A stretch of 64,000 nt of DNA from Owenia fusiformis (Eukaryota; Annelida; Polychaeta; Sabellida; Oweniidae): positions 16,436,348-16,500,347 of the forward strand of contig CAIIXF020000006.1 in the NCBI GenBank assembly GCA_903813345.2, written 5' to 3'. Below the pieces are notes generated by a model. It worked only from the letters and a program-made list of their open reading frames with translations, was not told the DNA's origin and made no database searches. The number at the start of each line of letters is the position of its first letter. The first letter of the stretch is position 1. Positions 1 through 26,379 of this stretch are shown piece by piece. The translations under genes and the position numbers were made by a program.

Positions 1-14330
<14,330 letters not shown>

Positions 14331-14930
14331 GTGGCCTATTTCATGAAGATGTTGAAGAGAGTGTCTGAAAGAGACTTACATTTTGCAAATTGATTGGACA
14401 GTTGTCATATGATCAAAATTATGAATTATAGTTCAAAACTAAAGACTTAAAGGGAAGAGGTTGACAGGGATCCTCAGTGGGAAATATATCATCAAATGTG
14501 ACGCAGAGTGACAACAGGATGAAAGTCAGTGTCTTGTATCTTCTCTATCATACAAATCTGGTCAAATGTCATCATTAGAGCATACCTGATTTAAATCTCC
14601 CATCAAAGAGACAGACATGATCCAATTGTAAGTAGGCCACTCAGGTGTGATACAAATGCATTTGAGGGAACGTATATCAAGTTCCCCCTCATAAGTTTCA
14701 GATTTACTGATCAAAATTAAATTATGGACCAATTTCCCTGTTCATGCTAAAATTGAATTAGCCAATTATTAATTCCACAGGACAGTTCCCAACAGACCAG
14801 TGCTTATGTCAGTTGCCATACTAGATGATGAGCTCTAAATACTGGATTTTGGAATTTTGTACAAATGTGTATTAAATGTATAATATTGTATTTGTTACTA
14901 AAAATGTGTAATAAATACAGTTTAAAATAT
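14331..14930 (+). terminator. PSMD2: PSMD2 3' UTR and poly(A) signal
   Basis: No open frame follows the stop codon. AATAAA lies at 14910-14915, about 580 bp downstream, in AT-rich sequence suited to cleavage shortly after. It is the first canonical signal after the stop. Confidence 0.7.
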
Positions 14931-15029
14931 AACTAAAAAATCAAAAATCAGATATGTTATGTTTCCTTGCAAATTGGCTATAGTTTGATCCCTGGCATTA
15001 TAGGTCTTGCACTCTAGGTGTCTAAAACA

Positions 15030-15735
15030 CTCTAGAACTTAGAGTGTATGTCTCTCTCTCTGGTACTCTTTAGCCAGAACTGTGGCTTTCTATGTCTCTG
15101 TCTCTGGTACTCTATAGCCAGAACTATGACTTTCTACGTCTCTGTCTCTGGTACTCAATAGCCAGAACTGTGGCTTAATTTCTATGTCTCTCTCTATGGT
15201 ACTCTATAGCCAGAACTATGGCTTTCTATGTCTCTGTCTCTGGTACTCTATAGCCACTTAATTTCTACGTCTCTCTCTCTTTCTATGGTACTCTATAGCC
15301 AGAACTATGGCTTTCTATGTCTCTGTCTCTGGTACTCTACAGCCAGAACTATGGCTTAATTTCTATGTCTCTGTCTCTGGTACTCTATAGCCAGAACTAT
15401 GTCTCTGTCTCTGGTACTCTATTGCCAGAACTATGGCTTAATTTCTATGTCTCTGTCTCTGGTACTCTATAGCCAGAACTATGGCTTTCTCTGTCTCTGG
15501 TACTCTATAGCCAGAACTATGGCTTAATTTCTATGTCTCTCTCTATGGTACTCTATAGCCAGAACTATGGCTTTCTATGTCTCTGTCTCTGGTACTCTAT
15601 AGCCAGAACTAAGGCTTAATTTCTATGTCTCTGTCTCTGGTACTCTATAGCCAGAACTATGGCTTAATTTCTATGTCTATATATCTGTCTCTGGTACTCT
15701 ATAGCCAGAACTATGGCTTTCTATGTCTGGCACTC
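15030..15735. repeat. Tandem repeat, ~50-57-bp unit
   Basis: Irregular repeats of TCTATGTCTCTGTCTCTGG, TACTCTATAGCCAGAACTA and TGGCTTAATT. Unit length varies by loss or gain of the TTAATT segment. Starts just downstream of the PSMD2 poly(A) signal. Confidence 0.9.
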
Positions 15736-15739
15736 TAGA

Positions 15740-17390
15740 TTGATGGCAACCCTGAATAACGTTAAAATTCTAGATCTTGGATACCTTGATGATGGTGTAC
15801 TTTTCTAATACAATGCATCTACATGAACATAAAAGTATCCACAACTTCCATTTAATTATCACAAGTACATATGTGTGCAATTTGGCTGGCACAATTAAAG
15901 TCTGCTTATAATGTATGGTCCATAGATTTCAATCATTAATGTGCCAATTTGATAAACTTAACACCTTTTTGGGTGCAATGTATTTCATTCCTGAGATCTA
16001 CAGTCTGTTACACTGCTTCAAAGCAACCAGTTGAGCTTAAAGAAAAAGAAATCTAAAGCTTATTGGCAATAACGTATAAGGAAAACATTCATACAGCATG
16101 CAAATGACATTTGTATATTACAGATTATTTAATGTTTAGTGCAATACGCATGTGGCCTCTTGTAATTTGAAGCATCAAAATATAAGATTTTACAGACTTT
16201 ATAAGCCGATTCACAAGCAATTCAAGATATGCAAATGTCATTCATGTGCAATATGAATATATTGTTCTCTATATTATTGCACAATAGTCTTTACATTTCT
16301 TATTTTTTAGGTTCAACTGGTTGCTCTGAAGCAGTCTATCAAACCATGGTCAACAGATTTGTACAATACAAGCACATGTGCAATCACATATATCATATTT
16401 CAAAGATGATGCCTACTTAATAGTATGAAGGCAATCCAGAAATTACCTACTTAGACAATCAATCCACATTCACGTGGAACCCATGCCTCGAGAATACATG
16501 TGGAAATAGCTCAGTTTTTCCAAGCTGACTTGCGTAAATACAGATGAAATATCCATGTGAATATGTGTGACAATCATCGTGGATCCATGGGGAAACCCAC
16601 GTTAATTGAGTCAGCATGGAAGTAGTTTGAATTCCATGTGAAGTCGAAGTGTACTCCGTGTGAATTTGAGGCATGGGAACTAATGGAATTAGGCAATTAA
16701 TACAGTTATCTGATATATCAATATGCATTTTATAGTTTCAATCTAAACAATGATTAAATTACCACAATATAGTAGTTTGCATATACTTCAATCACGTTAC
16801 TAGTACTATTATGTGACCTTCATTTTGTAGAGCCAATGTTTTATATTACTCGAATGGGAAAAAGCAATTGTGAGAGATCAGGATCTTTTATTTTTTACGT
16901 TACAGTATCTGGTACGTTTGTACGTACACCTTTAAGAATTATATACGGCAAAGGTGGCCATAGACCCCATTAAAAGTAACCTCCACGTGTATCATTGGTG
17001 AGCGTATCGAAACACTAAAAGTACACATTTGACGTAAAATGTTGAGAGCAGCAATGCAATTGTGTACAAGTGCAATAGAGAGACGAAATCAAATGTTTAC
17101 GAAGTGTACTTTCTTTTGATAATTAAAAGCAATGAAATAAATATGATCTGAGCTTTTTAAATTCTTAGTAATGTCAATGCGACCGCCTCGTTTACCAGAA
17201 ACAATACTGAGTTAAGTGTACAAGCGGGGGCCTATAAATGTTCTTAACTTTTGCAACTTTTGCCCACTCATTTCTTTGAAGACACATTGCATATTGTATT
17301 TCTATATCAAACTAATCAAGAACTTTGAATATTGTACTTTCCATATTATTTTACATAATTTATTTTAGACGTTTTTCACTTAATATTCGT
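15740..17390. other. Intergenic, no gene seen
   Basis: AT-rich sequence between PSMD2 and the next promoter. A weak inverted pair (CCATGCCTCGAGAA near 16480 against TTTGAGGCATGGGA near 16670) suggests an old miniature element. Nothing else is supportable. Confidence 0.5.
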
Positions 17391-17399
17391 TTACGTGCA

Positions 17400-17514
17400 A
17401 TATAAGATGGATTCCCACTCTTTTTAACACACCATCAATGCAAAGTATATAAGCTCTCGCCTGACTATATCTGACGACAAAGGCGCTATTCTACCACCGT
17501 CAAAGTACTTCATA
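17400..17514 (+). promoter_or_regulatory. TATA promoter and 5' UTR of peptide-precursor gene A
   Basis: TATATAAG at 17446-17453 lies 62 bp upstream of the start codon. The surrounding block (GATGGATTCCCACTC, then ATCAATGCAAAG, then TATATAAGCTCT) is conserved at 44085-44126 in front of paralogous gene B, which supports it as a real core promoter. Confidence 0.75.
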
Positions 17515-17593
17515 ATGTACCATCAAATAGCCGCTGTTTTCTATTTCGCTGCTCTGTTCTACATAGCATTTGGATATCAACAGGCACATACAA
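17515..17593 (+). CDS. Peptide-precursor gene A, exon 1 (signal peptide)
   Basis: ATG at 17515 opens MYHQIAAVFYFAALFYIAFG followed by YQQAHT. This is a typical hydrophobic signal peptide with probable cleavage near residues 20-21. The donor GTATGT begins at 17594, in phase 1. The exon matches gene B exon 1 (MYGQIATVFCLAAQVYGYQQ) in length, start, phase and the YQQ motif. The frame is too short to stand out alone; the paralogue, TATA box and splice phase support it. Its partner exon is 34608-35290, across a 17-kb intron. I infer this pairing from phase and from gene B. No other exon of this type was seen between them. Confidence 0.72.
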
Positions 17594-17742
17594 GTATGTA
17601 TAGTTTTTACTTCTCTCCTTTTTAAATAAATGTAATTGTTTACATTTTGTGTTATTTTTTTTTTAAATTTCATTATTCAATATCACGACGGATGAGAATC
17701 ATTCGTGTTAGAAATCTCGTGAAATATTTACATCAAAGAATT

Positions 17743-18350
17743 GGTATCGATATGGTGAACCTTTTGAACACACGTTTTTCTTATATCAGTCATCAAAAAA
17801 TTCGAAAAAAATTACACATCGTCAATGTAATGGTTATCGTTATGTCTTTTGAATGGTAATAATATAATTTAAATATATAGTAGCCCGGACAGAATTGTTC
17901 AAGGGTCACTTTTTCTTTAATAACTTTTTTAATTTTTAGTATTATCAACATCTGATTATACATCAGAGTAAAATTCTGACATAGAGAAAATTTTTATTTA
18001 TTTTGGGGGATTTCGTTTTAATTTTTTGAATACATTTTGTTAAATCAACCAAAATTTTCTTTGTATAACTATATAATTTCGATAGGTATAAGAAAATGTT
18101 GTATATGCTATTTTGTTCCAACGAGGTTCGGAAAGATGTTTTATTCCATTCTCAAGAATCGATAGAAAGGAACAGAAAACAATTGCACTAAAAAACAAAA
18201 AATGTTAACAAAAACAGTTATAAATAATTTTCGCATTAAATTGTTGTCAATCAGTCAACATTACATAAAGGACCGTGTTTTTTCACAGAATGTTTTCAAT
18301 AATTGGTTTAAGAGAAAAACATTGTCGAATTCAGTTCACCATATCAATAC
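17743..18350. mobile_element. TIR element family Z, copy 2
   Basis: Ends GGTATCGATATGGTGAAC and, inverted, GTTCACCATATCAATAC. The internal sequence is colinear with copy 1. It sits in the long intron of the peptide-precursor gene that starts at 17515. Confidence 0.8.
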
Positions 18351-18579
18351 CTATCCTTTTCTATAAATAAACTTGGTTTAAGAAATTTAAGAAATACCCA
18401 AAGGCTTTACTGTTTTAATAAAAGTTTTAATAAAATGTATTTTAGAAAGGAGATATAGACCGTAATGCCCGTTATGGCTCAAAAAGCAGCTTGAGTGATT
18501 TTTTCGAAAGGTTTGACTTTTGAGACTAAAGATGGCCTTTTTGTGTTTGTAAAACTGAATATATTCGAAAATCATTTGA

Positions 18580-19206
18580 CATTATTATCCCATCGAACGA
18601 AGTTCAGAGGGATATAGGGAACGCCTCCGTCCGTCCGGGCAATAACTTAAATACCGTTGGTCCGATTTTATTCATATTTTGTACACATATACCCAATGGG
18701 GGTAAAGGTCTGCTCGAAAACCGATTTTCAAAATGGCCGCTCATTTAAAAATGGCGGCCATTTTAGTGCCGATTTTACAGTAATTTAGGTACTGCATATA
18801 AAACTGTAATAACAATATGTTTTCGATGTAAAAAGTTATATAGGACATTGATTAAGCTAGAAATGTAAATACAGAAGAAATTCATGGCAGCCATCTTGAA
18901 AATGGCTGCCTTTGCACGTCATTTTACGATTTTTGCTGTAACTTGAAAAGTAGTGGAGCGATTTTGTTCATATTTGGTATGTGAGCATGGCACAATGTCT
19001 AATAACAATTTTGGTAGTAGGCGGCCATTTTAAAAATGGCCGCCATTTTTACGTGTGTTATTTAACATTTTTTACTGTAAGTCAAAAAGTAGTGGAGCGA
19101 TTTTGTTCATATTTGGTATGTGAATACTTTAAGCATAGCCCAATGTCTAATGACATTTTGGGTATTAGGCGGCAATTTTTAAAAATGGCCGCCATTTTTA
19201 CGTGTG
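18580..19206. repeat. Tandem array of ~150-bp units rich in GGCGGCCATTTT
   Basis: Units contain AGTAGTGGAGCGATTTTGTT, CATATTTGGTATGTGA, CAATGTCTAATGACA and a short palindrome AAAATGGCCGCCATTTTT. The array is split by the element at 19211-20449 and resumes at 20454-20660. The left end carries ATCCCATCGAACGAAG and CGTCCGTCCG, similar to the array start at 49980. Confidence 0.75.
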
Positions 19207-19210
19207 TTAT

Positions 19211-20449
19211 GGTATGGGGTTCCATATCCATCCGCCAAAAGGTATGACCCCTATATAGTCCATTTAAAAACTCGTGGTATTGTTCTAAATAACGCCATAG
19301 TTTGCTTCTAGGGTACCTAGTATGCCACTATTTGGTATCAAAATAAAGAGGAGGAGTTCAACTTTCATTTGAATTACGAAAATAGCGATGTAGGTCAAAA
19401 ATAGTTCCGACGTGAAGGTGTTTACTACGCGTTTGCCCGTCATATCAGAATTGAGGAAGTGGTAGCAAACGCGAGTCACAATAAATGGACGCTGATATCT
19501 AAAAAAGTAACCTGACTCCCTATAATTTGATGTAGATCAATCAAACCTCTATATGAACAGGTACATTTTGATATATAACACTATGGGGGGTAAGCGTTTT
19601 ATAGTTGGTCACGAACGCCATATGTGCAAAGTATTGTTATGAATTTTCGAATTTGGTGTTGGATTACGGTACTCATACCTTAATATGAGGCCTAAAATTG
19701 TCTGCTAGTTGGCCAGAGACCAATATTCTAGCAGAATTTGAGAACAGAATCGATTTTTTCGTTCTGCGTAGGGCAAACAATGATTTGAAATCACTTTCAA
19801 CCATTCTGTGAGTATAAGAATGGTCATAAGAGGCCCGTGGAGGGTCATGGATGAAAGAGAGCCCTCTGAAATTCCGTCAAAATTGCAGGTTATTTCTTCA
19901 TTTTTTGCTAAAATTACATGATTTTCAGGGCCCATATCTCAGTGAAATTGCTACAATGTAGCGATTTTTCATTTTTACAGGCTAGATACACGTGTCAGGT
20001 CGACAGAAACAGTATGACCCCTATATAGTCCATTTAAAAACTCGTGGTATTGTTCTAAATAACGCCATAGTTTGCTTCTAGGGTACCTAGTATGCCACTA
20101 TTTGGTATCAAAATAAAGAGGAGGAGTTCAACTTTCATTTGAATTACGAAAATAGCGATGTAGGTCAAAAATAGTTCCGACGTGAAGGTGTTTACTACGC
20201 GTTTGCCCGTCATATCAGAATTGAGGAAGTGGTAGCAAACGCGAGTCACAATAAATGGACGCTGATATCTAAAAAAGTAACCTGACTCCCTATAATTTGA
20301 TGTAGATCAATCAAACCCCTATATGAACAGGTACATTTTAATATATAACACTATGGGGGGTAAGCGTTTTATAGTTGGTCACGAACGCCATATGTGCAAA
20401 GTATTGTTATGAATTTTCGAATTTGGTGTTGGATTACGGTACTCATACC
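19211..20449. mobile_element. 1.24-kb element with two 441-bp internal direct repeats
   Basis: Inserted in the array of ~150-bp units: the array reads GTGTTAT at its left border and TTATTTTAC at its right, giving a TTAT duplication (19207-19210 and 20450-20453). Ends are GGTATG and, inverted, CATACC. Two copies (19242-19682 and 20012-20452) are offset by 770 bp and differ at about two positions, so the duplication is recent. The 329-bp spacer between them has no gene. Confidence 0.78.
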
Positions 20450-20453
20450 TTAT

Positions 20454-20690
20454 TTTACTTTTTTTTTACTATAACTCAAAAAGTAGTGGAGCGATTTTGT
20501 TCATATTTTACATGTGAATACTATAAGCATGGCACACTGTCTAATGACACTTTGGGTAGTAGGTGGCCATTTTTCAAAATTTTTACATTTTTTACTATAA
20601 CTCGAAAAGTATTGGAGCGATTTTGTTCATATTTGATATGTGAATACTTTTAAAAAATCGTGAAAATGGTGGCCTTTTTTGACGTCTGGC
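20454..20690. repeat. Continuation of the ~150-bp tandem array
   Basis: Same AGTAGTGGAGCGATTTTGTT and CATATTT blocks as 18580-19206, diverged, on the far side of the inserted element. Confidence 0.7.
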
Positions 20691-20813
20691 TAATCTGATT
20701 TCTTATCGATAGTACGATCGAACCAAAATCCGATCGGCCATATATCGCGCCATAATCAACTTGTATTTAGTAAATATCATTTTTATGAGTTATTGATGCT
20801 ATATAATACTTTA

Positions 20814-21143
20814 TAACATACCTATGATGATGTATAGTGCAAAGTGTTCACAAGACAGCGGGCCAATATAAGTTTTGAAAAGCCCGCGCCCGCTAACTTT
20901 CTGATTGGTCAAGGCGCTGACGTCATAACCAATCAATCGAAGATCATTTTCAAACCATTTGTTTGTCAATTTTATAAGAAAACGGTACTCTCTGACCAGT
21001 CTACATCATCATAGGTATGTTATAAATCGTTTATGTCACTATCGTGGCACATATGCCCTCGGTTCTCAGAGATCAAAGTCCCTCCCAAGGTCGGGCCATA
21101 TATCACTGAGACCTCGGGCATATATGCCACGATAGTGACATAA
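20814..21143. repeat. Nested inverted repeats with a CRE/CCAAT-like core
   Basis: Outer arms ATAACATACCTATGATGATG (20814-) and CATCATCATAGGTATGTTAT (-21023) pair. A second hairpin at 21031-21143 pairs TTATGTCACTATCGTGGCAC with its complement. Between the outer arms lie TGACGTCA and two ATTGG/CCAAT motifs within about 45 bp (20910-20935). Whether it is promoter-active is unknown. Confidence 0.65.
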
Positions 21144-21295
21144 CCGCTAATTATACCATGGTCAGAGCAATATCAGGTATATAATAGCAAGTGATATATC
21201 ACATATTTGGGATAGGGATGATATCAGGATTAGAGGGATGATATTGATATCATCCCGGGTAGATTCAAAAATTTTCACATTTTTTTTAAAAGGAT

Positions 21296-21640
21296 GGTTA
21301 TCGATATGGCGAACTTTTTTAACACACCAACCAAAATTGCCTTTGTAGAACTATGATATTGGGAAGTCTAAGGAAATGTTTTATATGCTATTTTGTTCAA
21401 ACAAGCTTCGGAAAGATGTTTTATTTCATTCTCAAAAAATGGTAAAAAGGGAAACAACAATTGCACTAAAAAACAAAAGATGTTAACAAAAACAGTTAAA
21501 TAAAATAGACATAAATTATTTTTGCATTAAATTGTTGTCAATCAGTCAACATTACATAAAGGACTTCGTTTTTTACAGAATGTTTTCAATAATTGGGTTA
21601 AGAGAAAAACATTGTTGAATTCAATTCTCCATATCGATAC
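21296..21640. mobile_element. TIR element family Z, copy 3, internally deleted
   Basis: Ends GGTTATCGATATGGCGAAC and, inverted, TTCTCCATATCGATAC. It keeps the right part of the element but has lost most of the left interior. 345 bp against 608-712 bp for the other copies. Confidence 0.78.
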
Positions 21641-22600
21641 CGATCCTTTCAAAGAAATTTATTTTTCAAAAAAAATCAAAAATTCATTTTCCAAAAATTG
21701 AATTTTCAAAATTTTATATTTTTTGATTGAAATAATCGTTTTTGATTAAAAAATCTATTTGTGATAGGGATGATATCAGGGATGATATTGGGATTAGAGA
21801 GATGATGTCAGGGATGATATGGATATCAACCGGTGTCAACGTTTATATAGACTGTACTAAATATGGGGGGTATTTAGATGTAACCTACATACGATCATAC
21901 AAAGCCAAATGAGCGTTGGAAACCACCTAATATGTTCTACTCAAGCCATAATAATGTATTTTGAATTTTGCGGTAACGCAAAAAATTGATGGACGGTTAC
22001 GCAAACCTCGTTCAAATATGTATCCCTGATTCATTGTTATTATCAATTTTGTCATATTCACCAGTACTTGAAGCTAAATCTTCTTTTGCCTCTTCATTGC
22101 TATCTTTTTCACTTTCATTGGTTTCATAAATAAAGCAAGCCACTGCTTTCCCTTGCCCTGTAGAGGTTTAAACAAGAGCGTCTCTTGCGAGTCCTATAAA
22201 CAAAAATATAAGTAATAAAATATTCCATTTCTTACCATTATAACAATAACATGGAAAGAGCCTATCAGATCTAGCAACCTTGACTTGACTGGTGTACATT
22301 CACGTAACCGTCCGCTAAACATCTAATGTACAACTAATACAATACGTTACCGTCCATAGAATTCATACGTAGTCGTCTAAAGCCATTGCGTTTGAAACCT
22401 TATTATTTACAATATACACCACGTTCCTGTTCTGGATTTGTTATTTTATGGCTTGTTTATAAACAGTTTACTTACAATTAATATTTTGATTGGCTCTGAG
22501 GCACATATACTGAGAAAACACGAGAATGGACTAAAAATTATGAACTTGGATATCTCAATCGGTAGGTTTACAGCTTATATTCTGCTTCTTGTAAACGGTG
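21641..22600. other. Intronic sequence, no gene seen
   Basis: Includes short repeats of GGGATGATATCAGG (near 21200-21250 and 21760-21820) and AT-rich sequence. No supported coding region. Confidence 0.5.
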
Positions 22601-22604
22601 ACAG

Positions 22605-23450
22605 GTCATCTCAACCCCAAGTCATCTCAACCCAGTCCAACTCAACCCCAAGTCAAGTCAACCCCAGTAAAACTCAACCCCAAGTCAACTCAACCCTGTA
22701 AAACTCAACCCCAGTAAAACTCAACTTTATTCATTTGTGTCTAATTTAATTTTTTATGATGAATAATTTAAGTCATTCATTTCTGAAAATCTAGCATTTT
22801 GCATGATACTTTGAATAGAAAGTTGTAAAAGTATTCCAAAAAACGATTAAGCTCAAGGATAATTCATCAAGTTGTCACAGGAGGGGTGCGCACACACTCT
22901 CCCCCCAATTTTGAAGGAAGTTGCATCATTTTTGTCAAAACATATCTTTTTTGGCTCGCTTATGCCACGATCTGCACCCCCTGACTGAAAATCTGATTTT
23001 TTGGGCGATCGCATCCCTCCTGACTGAAAGCTGGCTATGCCCCTGGAAAGCAATGGTCATGTTCCAGTTTTCCAAATAATCACGAGTGTCAACCTCATAG
23101 GGATTACAACAAAACAAACGTATTAGCAAGATTAATAAAATGACCCATATTTTAATCCTATTAGTACCATGTTGAGATTTTGGAGATAAACTCATTATTA
23201 ACTATAATCGAAAAAGGCAGTGGTCTAAGAATGAAAATCACAAACTGAATAATCAGAATTATTTTTATGAAATAAACTTTCTTATAAGTTTATCAATATA
23301 TGGAAATATAGGGTTGAGTTTTACTGGGGTTGAGTTTTACAGGGTTGATATGACTTGGGGTTGAGCTTTACTGGGGTCGACTTGACTTGGGGTTGAGTTG
23401 ACTTGGGGTTGAGTTTTACTGGGTTGAGTTGACTTGGGGTTGAGATGACC
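22605..23450. repeat. Inverted pair of CTCAACCCCAAGT satellite arrays
   Basis: 22605-22730 repeats CTCAACCCCA(AGT/GTAAAA). 23311-23450 repeats the reverse complement, TTGAGTT(GACTTGGGG/TTACTGGGG). The roughly 580-bp spacer has a fragment with CCCCTGACTGAAA. The arms could fold into a long hairpin and produce chance Pro/Asn-rich frames. Confidence 0.8.
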
Positions 23451-23850
23451 AGGAAGCTTGTAAACCACCTGGCAGATTTGACCCAGTCTTTATAACCATC
23501 AATATATACGTCACCGAATGGAACTAGTTGAAAAGGAAATCGTATCTGTGAATATTGCCTACAGGCGAGAAAGAGGACATGCTGTCTTTCCCATCCGCCA
23601 TTTTTTGTTATCGTTACCGCAAAATTTGGCAAATCACCTTGACGTAACCGTCATGCTATATATAACACCGTGCTAACGGTGATTGAATGCAAGCAGTGTT
23701 ATTTAATTCATTGATAAGATATCAAATAAGTATATATAACAGTACTACTATAGTACGACATCGTAATATTTAAAAATAAAGATAATATTATCGGACCAAA
23801 ATCTAGCCGGACAATCCCCCGGGGACAATCCATTCGTTCACGTATCTATC

Positions 23851-23888
23851 GGGTGTCTCAAAAAATGTACCCAAAAGTATATCAACAG
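23851..23888 (+). repeat. Terminal inverted repeat, left partner
   Basis: GGGTGTCTCAAAAAATGTAC and the following CCAAAAGTATATCAACAG are the exact reverse complement of 34020-34057. Similarity continues inward for roughly 250 bp with mismatches (TACTGCTACATTGTTCAT and TTTACACCACATAATCAAT blocks). GGGTGTC ends are typical of Tc1/mariner-superfamily elements. Confidence 0.85.
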
Positions 23889-24291
23889 CACAGATGAACC
23901 AATTAATATTTTTAGACATTTTTGCATGGTCATGTAGCCAAAACATGAACGTTTTCTTCCCAATACACCATTTTTATTTCAGTCTTGCCTTTTTGATGCT
24001 TTGTCCCTTTACCTTTTACACCACATAATCAATATAACCTCATATTTAGATGACAGCCTGTATCCTTACTGCTACATTGTTCATAATTTGATAATAATTC
24101 CGGATGGAATGTTTTGGATTTCTCTTTGAATGTTGCCCTTAAGTTGTTCTAGGTCTTTTTGCTTGGAATGAGCATTAAAACACTCCTTCAAATAGCCACA
24201 GAGGAAGATGTTTGAGGATGACGATAGCAGAACAAACACAGAGAATCGGGTAAATTATCGGCAAATGATCCAGGAGTTACCCTACAGAGTT

Positions 24292-24625
24292 CAGGGGCGG
24301 ATCTGGGAACCAACAAGGGGGGGGGGGGCCCAAACTCCTGGTCTGAAAAAATACCTTCCGCGCTTGCGCGGAAAAAAATTTTGGGCCCCTAAAACCAAAA
24401 TGTGGGCCCAAATTTTGAAATTTTGAGGCCCATTTTCTTCAAAATTTGGCCTATAATTAAAAAATAAGGCCTTAGAAGGCCCATTTATGACCAAAAAGGC
24501 CCACTTTTTAGGGCCACAAGGCCTTTTTTGGATCAAAAAATTTTTTGGGCCCAATTTTTTTTTTCTGGGCCCACCCGAGGGGGGGGGGCCCGGGCCCCTG
24601 GGCCCCCCCCCCAGATCCGCCAGTG
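24292..24625 (+). mobile_element. Miniature element, family G, copy 1
   Basis: Begins CAGGGGCGGATCTGGG, ends CCAGATCCGCCAGTG, and is flanked by 5-bp duplications GAGTT (24287-24291 and 24626-24630). The interior is a foldback of GGGCCC, AAATTTTG and GGCCTT runs. Pro/Gly-rich frames on both strands come from these runs. A second copy is at 52306-52583. Confidence 0.88.
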
Positions 24626-25149
24626 GAGTTATGCAGACTAGCCTCGAGACCAAATTGATATCCAAATGAAAACACAGTGGTCTCAAATTGATCGAGCCCC
24701 TCTATACACACAACAAAGGCTACACTAGAATTGCAACAAATGCAGTTTCTTGGACGTCTGACCCCTCTGTATAAGGGGGCTATAAGACATTGTGAGGGCC
24801 TCCCTATTCACCAGATTTGACGGTTCATACTTTTATCTCTGTCGCTATTTGAAGGACCATTTTATGCTAAACGCAAGTTAAGAGACCAAGAATAACTTAA
24901 AGGGAATGCGAAGTTTTGTCCCTTAAACTTGATAATAAGTTAGAATAAAGATATATCTTTCAATCCAACCTAGTTTTATTGTTCTATCATTATCCTTTTA
25001 GTTGTTATTAAGCCCCGGGTTTTGCATATGAACTGGACCACGGAGCTGCCATTTCAACCGTAAAGTGGTTCTTTACGACATTGTTATGACGTCATTGATG
25101 CCAGATTGATGCCTTGGCATTCCAAAAGTTTTGTGGCGCCATTTTTGAA

Positions 25150-26370
25150 TCAAAAAATGAATGCCGAGTTGTTGCCATTCCAAAGCCAAAGAAATCATTT
25201 CAATGGAACTAAAAGAATACGTATATACCACCCATAATAAAGAACGATTTCAATAGAATATTAACGCCGGCATTTTCGGAATTGCTTTTTACCTATCTAG
25301 ACATGGAATGCGGGTTAGATTTATTCTTTATACGCTTGAAACAATCTAGGATTCGTGACTTTTTAACTTTTATAAGGTCTAGCGCTAAATGCGAACAGAG
25401 AATGCTAATTCTATCAGGCGAATGCAAACTATTTGAATAAAACATAATAAAATTAATTCAACCAACCCATCTTGAATTTCCAAGAATGCAATGGTTTAAT
25501 TTGCTAGTCTCATTACAAAAATACGTGTTCGTACTTTAATATTCATTGCATTTATGTTTATCTTTAACACAGGTATTCAAAGAAATTAAAATTTAAAATA
25601 AAAGTTTAAAACCGTATTCAATTACTATCATGGATTCTTAGCCTCACGTCACATTTTTACGGGGACCGTACGGTCTATCATTTCTGTGGTAAGTAGGATT
25701 TCTACGGTTGCCTAAGTATTTCTGCAGTCAGATAATTTAGCAGTCACATTTGCTAAGATAGCCGTACGGAGTATCTTGATTATGAGGAAAAACTACGATT
25801 CCCGTACGGCTGATAAATGATAACGCACGATCAGCGTAGGGCGGCCCTACGACGTGTGTAGTTTTTCTTGAAGGCATCCACAATGGGTTCTATGGTTCGG
25901 AAAGGTCAATTGTAACCTATGAAGTCCAAGCGCAGCCGCAAGTCGACCGTGAACCCGACGTACGCCCGTCGTGAGACCTACGGTTTGGCTGCTGCTTGTT
26001 GATATCTATGGTGACCAAAGGAAAGAAAAAGTTATAACTCCGACTCTACGCCCTGTAAAAACTGGATATGTCGTGTACGTAGACAGCAAGGTGACCTTAA
26101 GTCGACTGTAGTTTTCCTATGTTTGCAGCAGAAATTTACTGATTTCAGGGAAATACGATCGACGTGTGGTCGCATTGAACAAATGTGACTGAAGCTTTTA
26201 AAGTTCCACTTATTTTCCGATATAGAAAAACAAAAGGTTGTATGCCATTAAATTGAAAATCATTATTCCGAAAATACTGTAGAACTGTACTTACCACGGA
26301 TGTTATATAATTAAATTCGAGCTCGAAATCAGGAATTGTTTTTAAAAATAAATATTAAACTATTAGTGGG
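25150..26370. other. No gene seen; GC-richer CpG-rich block at 25640-26160
   Basis: The block has many CpG and GTAC/TACG words (CCGTACGG, GTCGACCGTG, GACGTACGCCCGTCG) unlike its AT-rich surroundings. It has no long frame. It may be the body of an old element or a once-promoter-like sequence. Confidence 0.4.
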
Positions 26371-26379
26371 GGGAATTTA

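Noticed and set aside
19242-20452. Reading the two 441-bp repeats as LTRs of a tiny retrotransposon
   Set aside because: The outer borders are inverted GGTATG/CATACC, no primer-binding site or polypurine tract was seen, and the TTAT duplication lies outside a longer left end.
24291-24711. Pro/Gly-rich frames of up to 131 codons
   Set aside because: Fully explained by GGGCCC runs of the miniature element at 24292-24625.
24640-24930. Mariner transposase remnant
   Set aside because: A short PDL-type word after Ser is present, but no catalytic-domain motifs could be followed in any frame.
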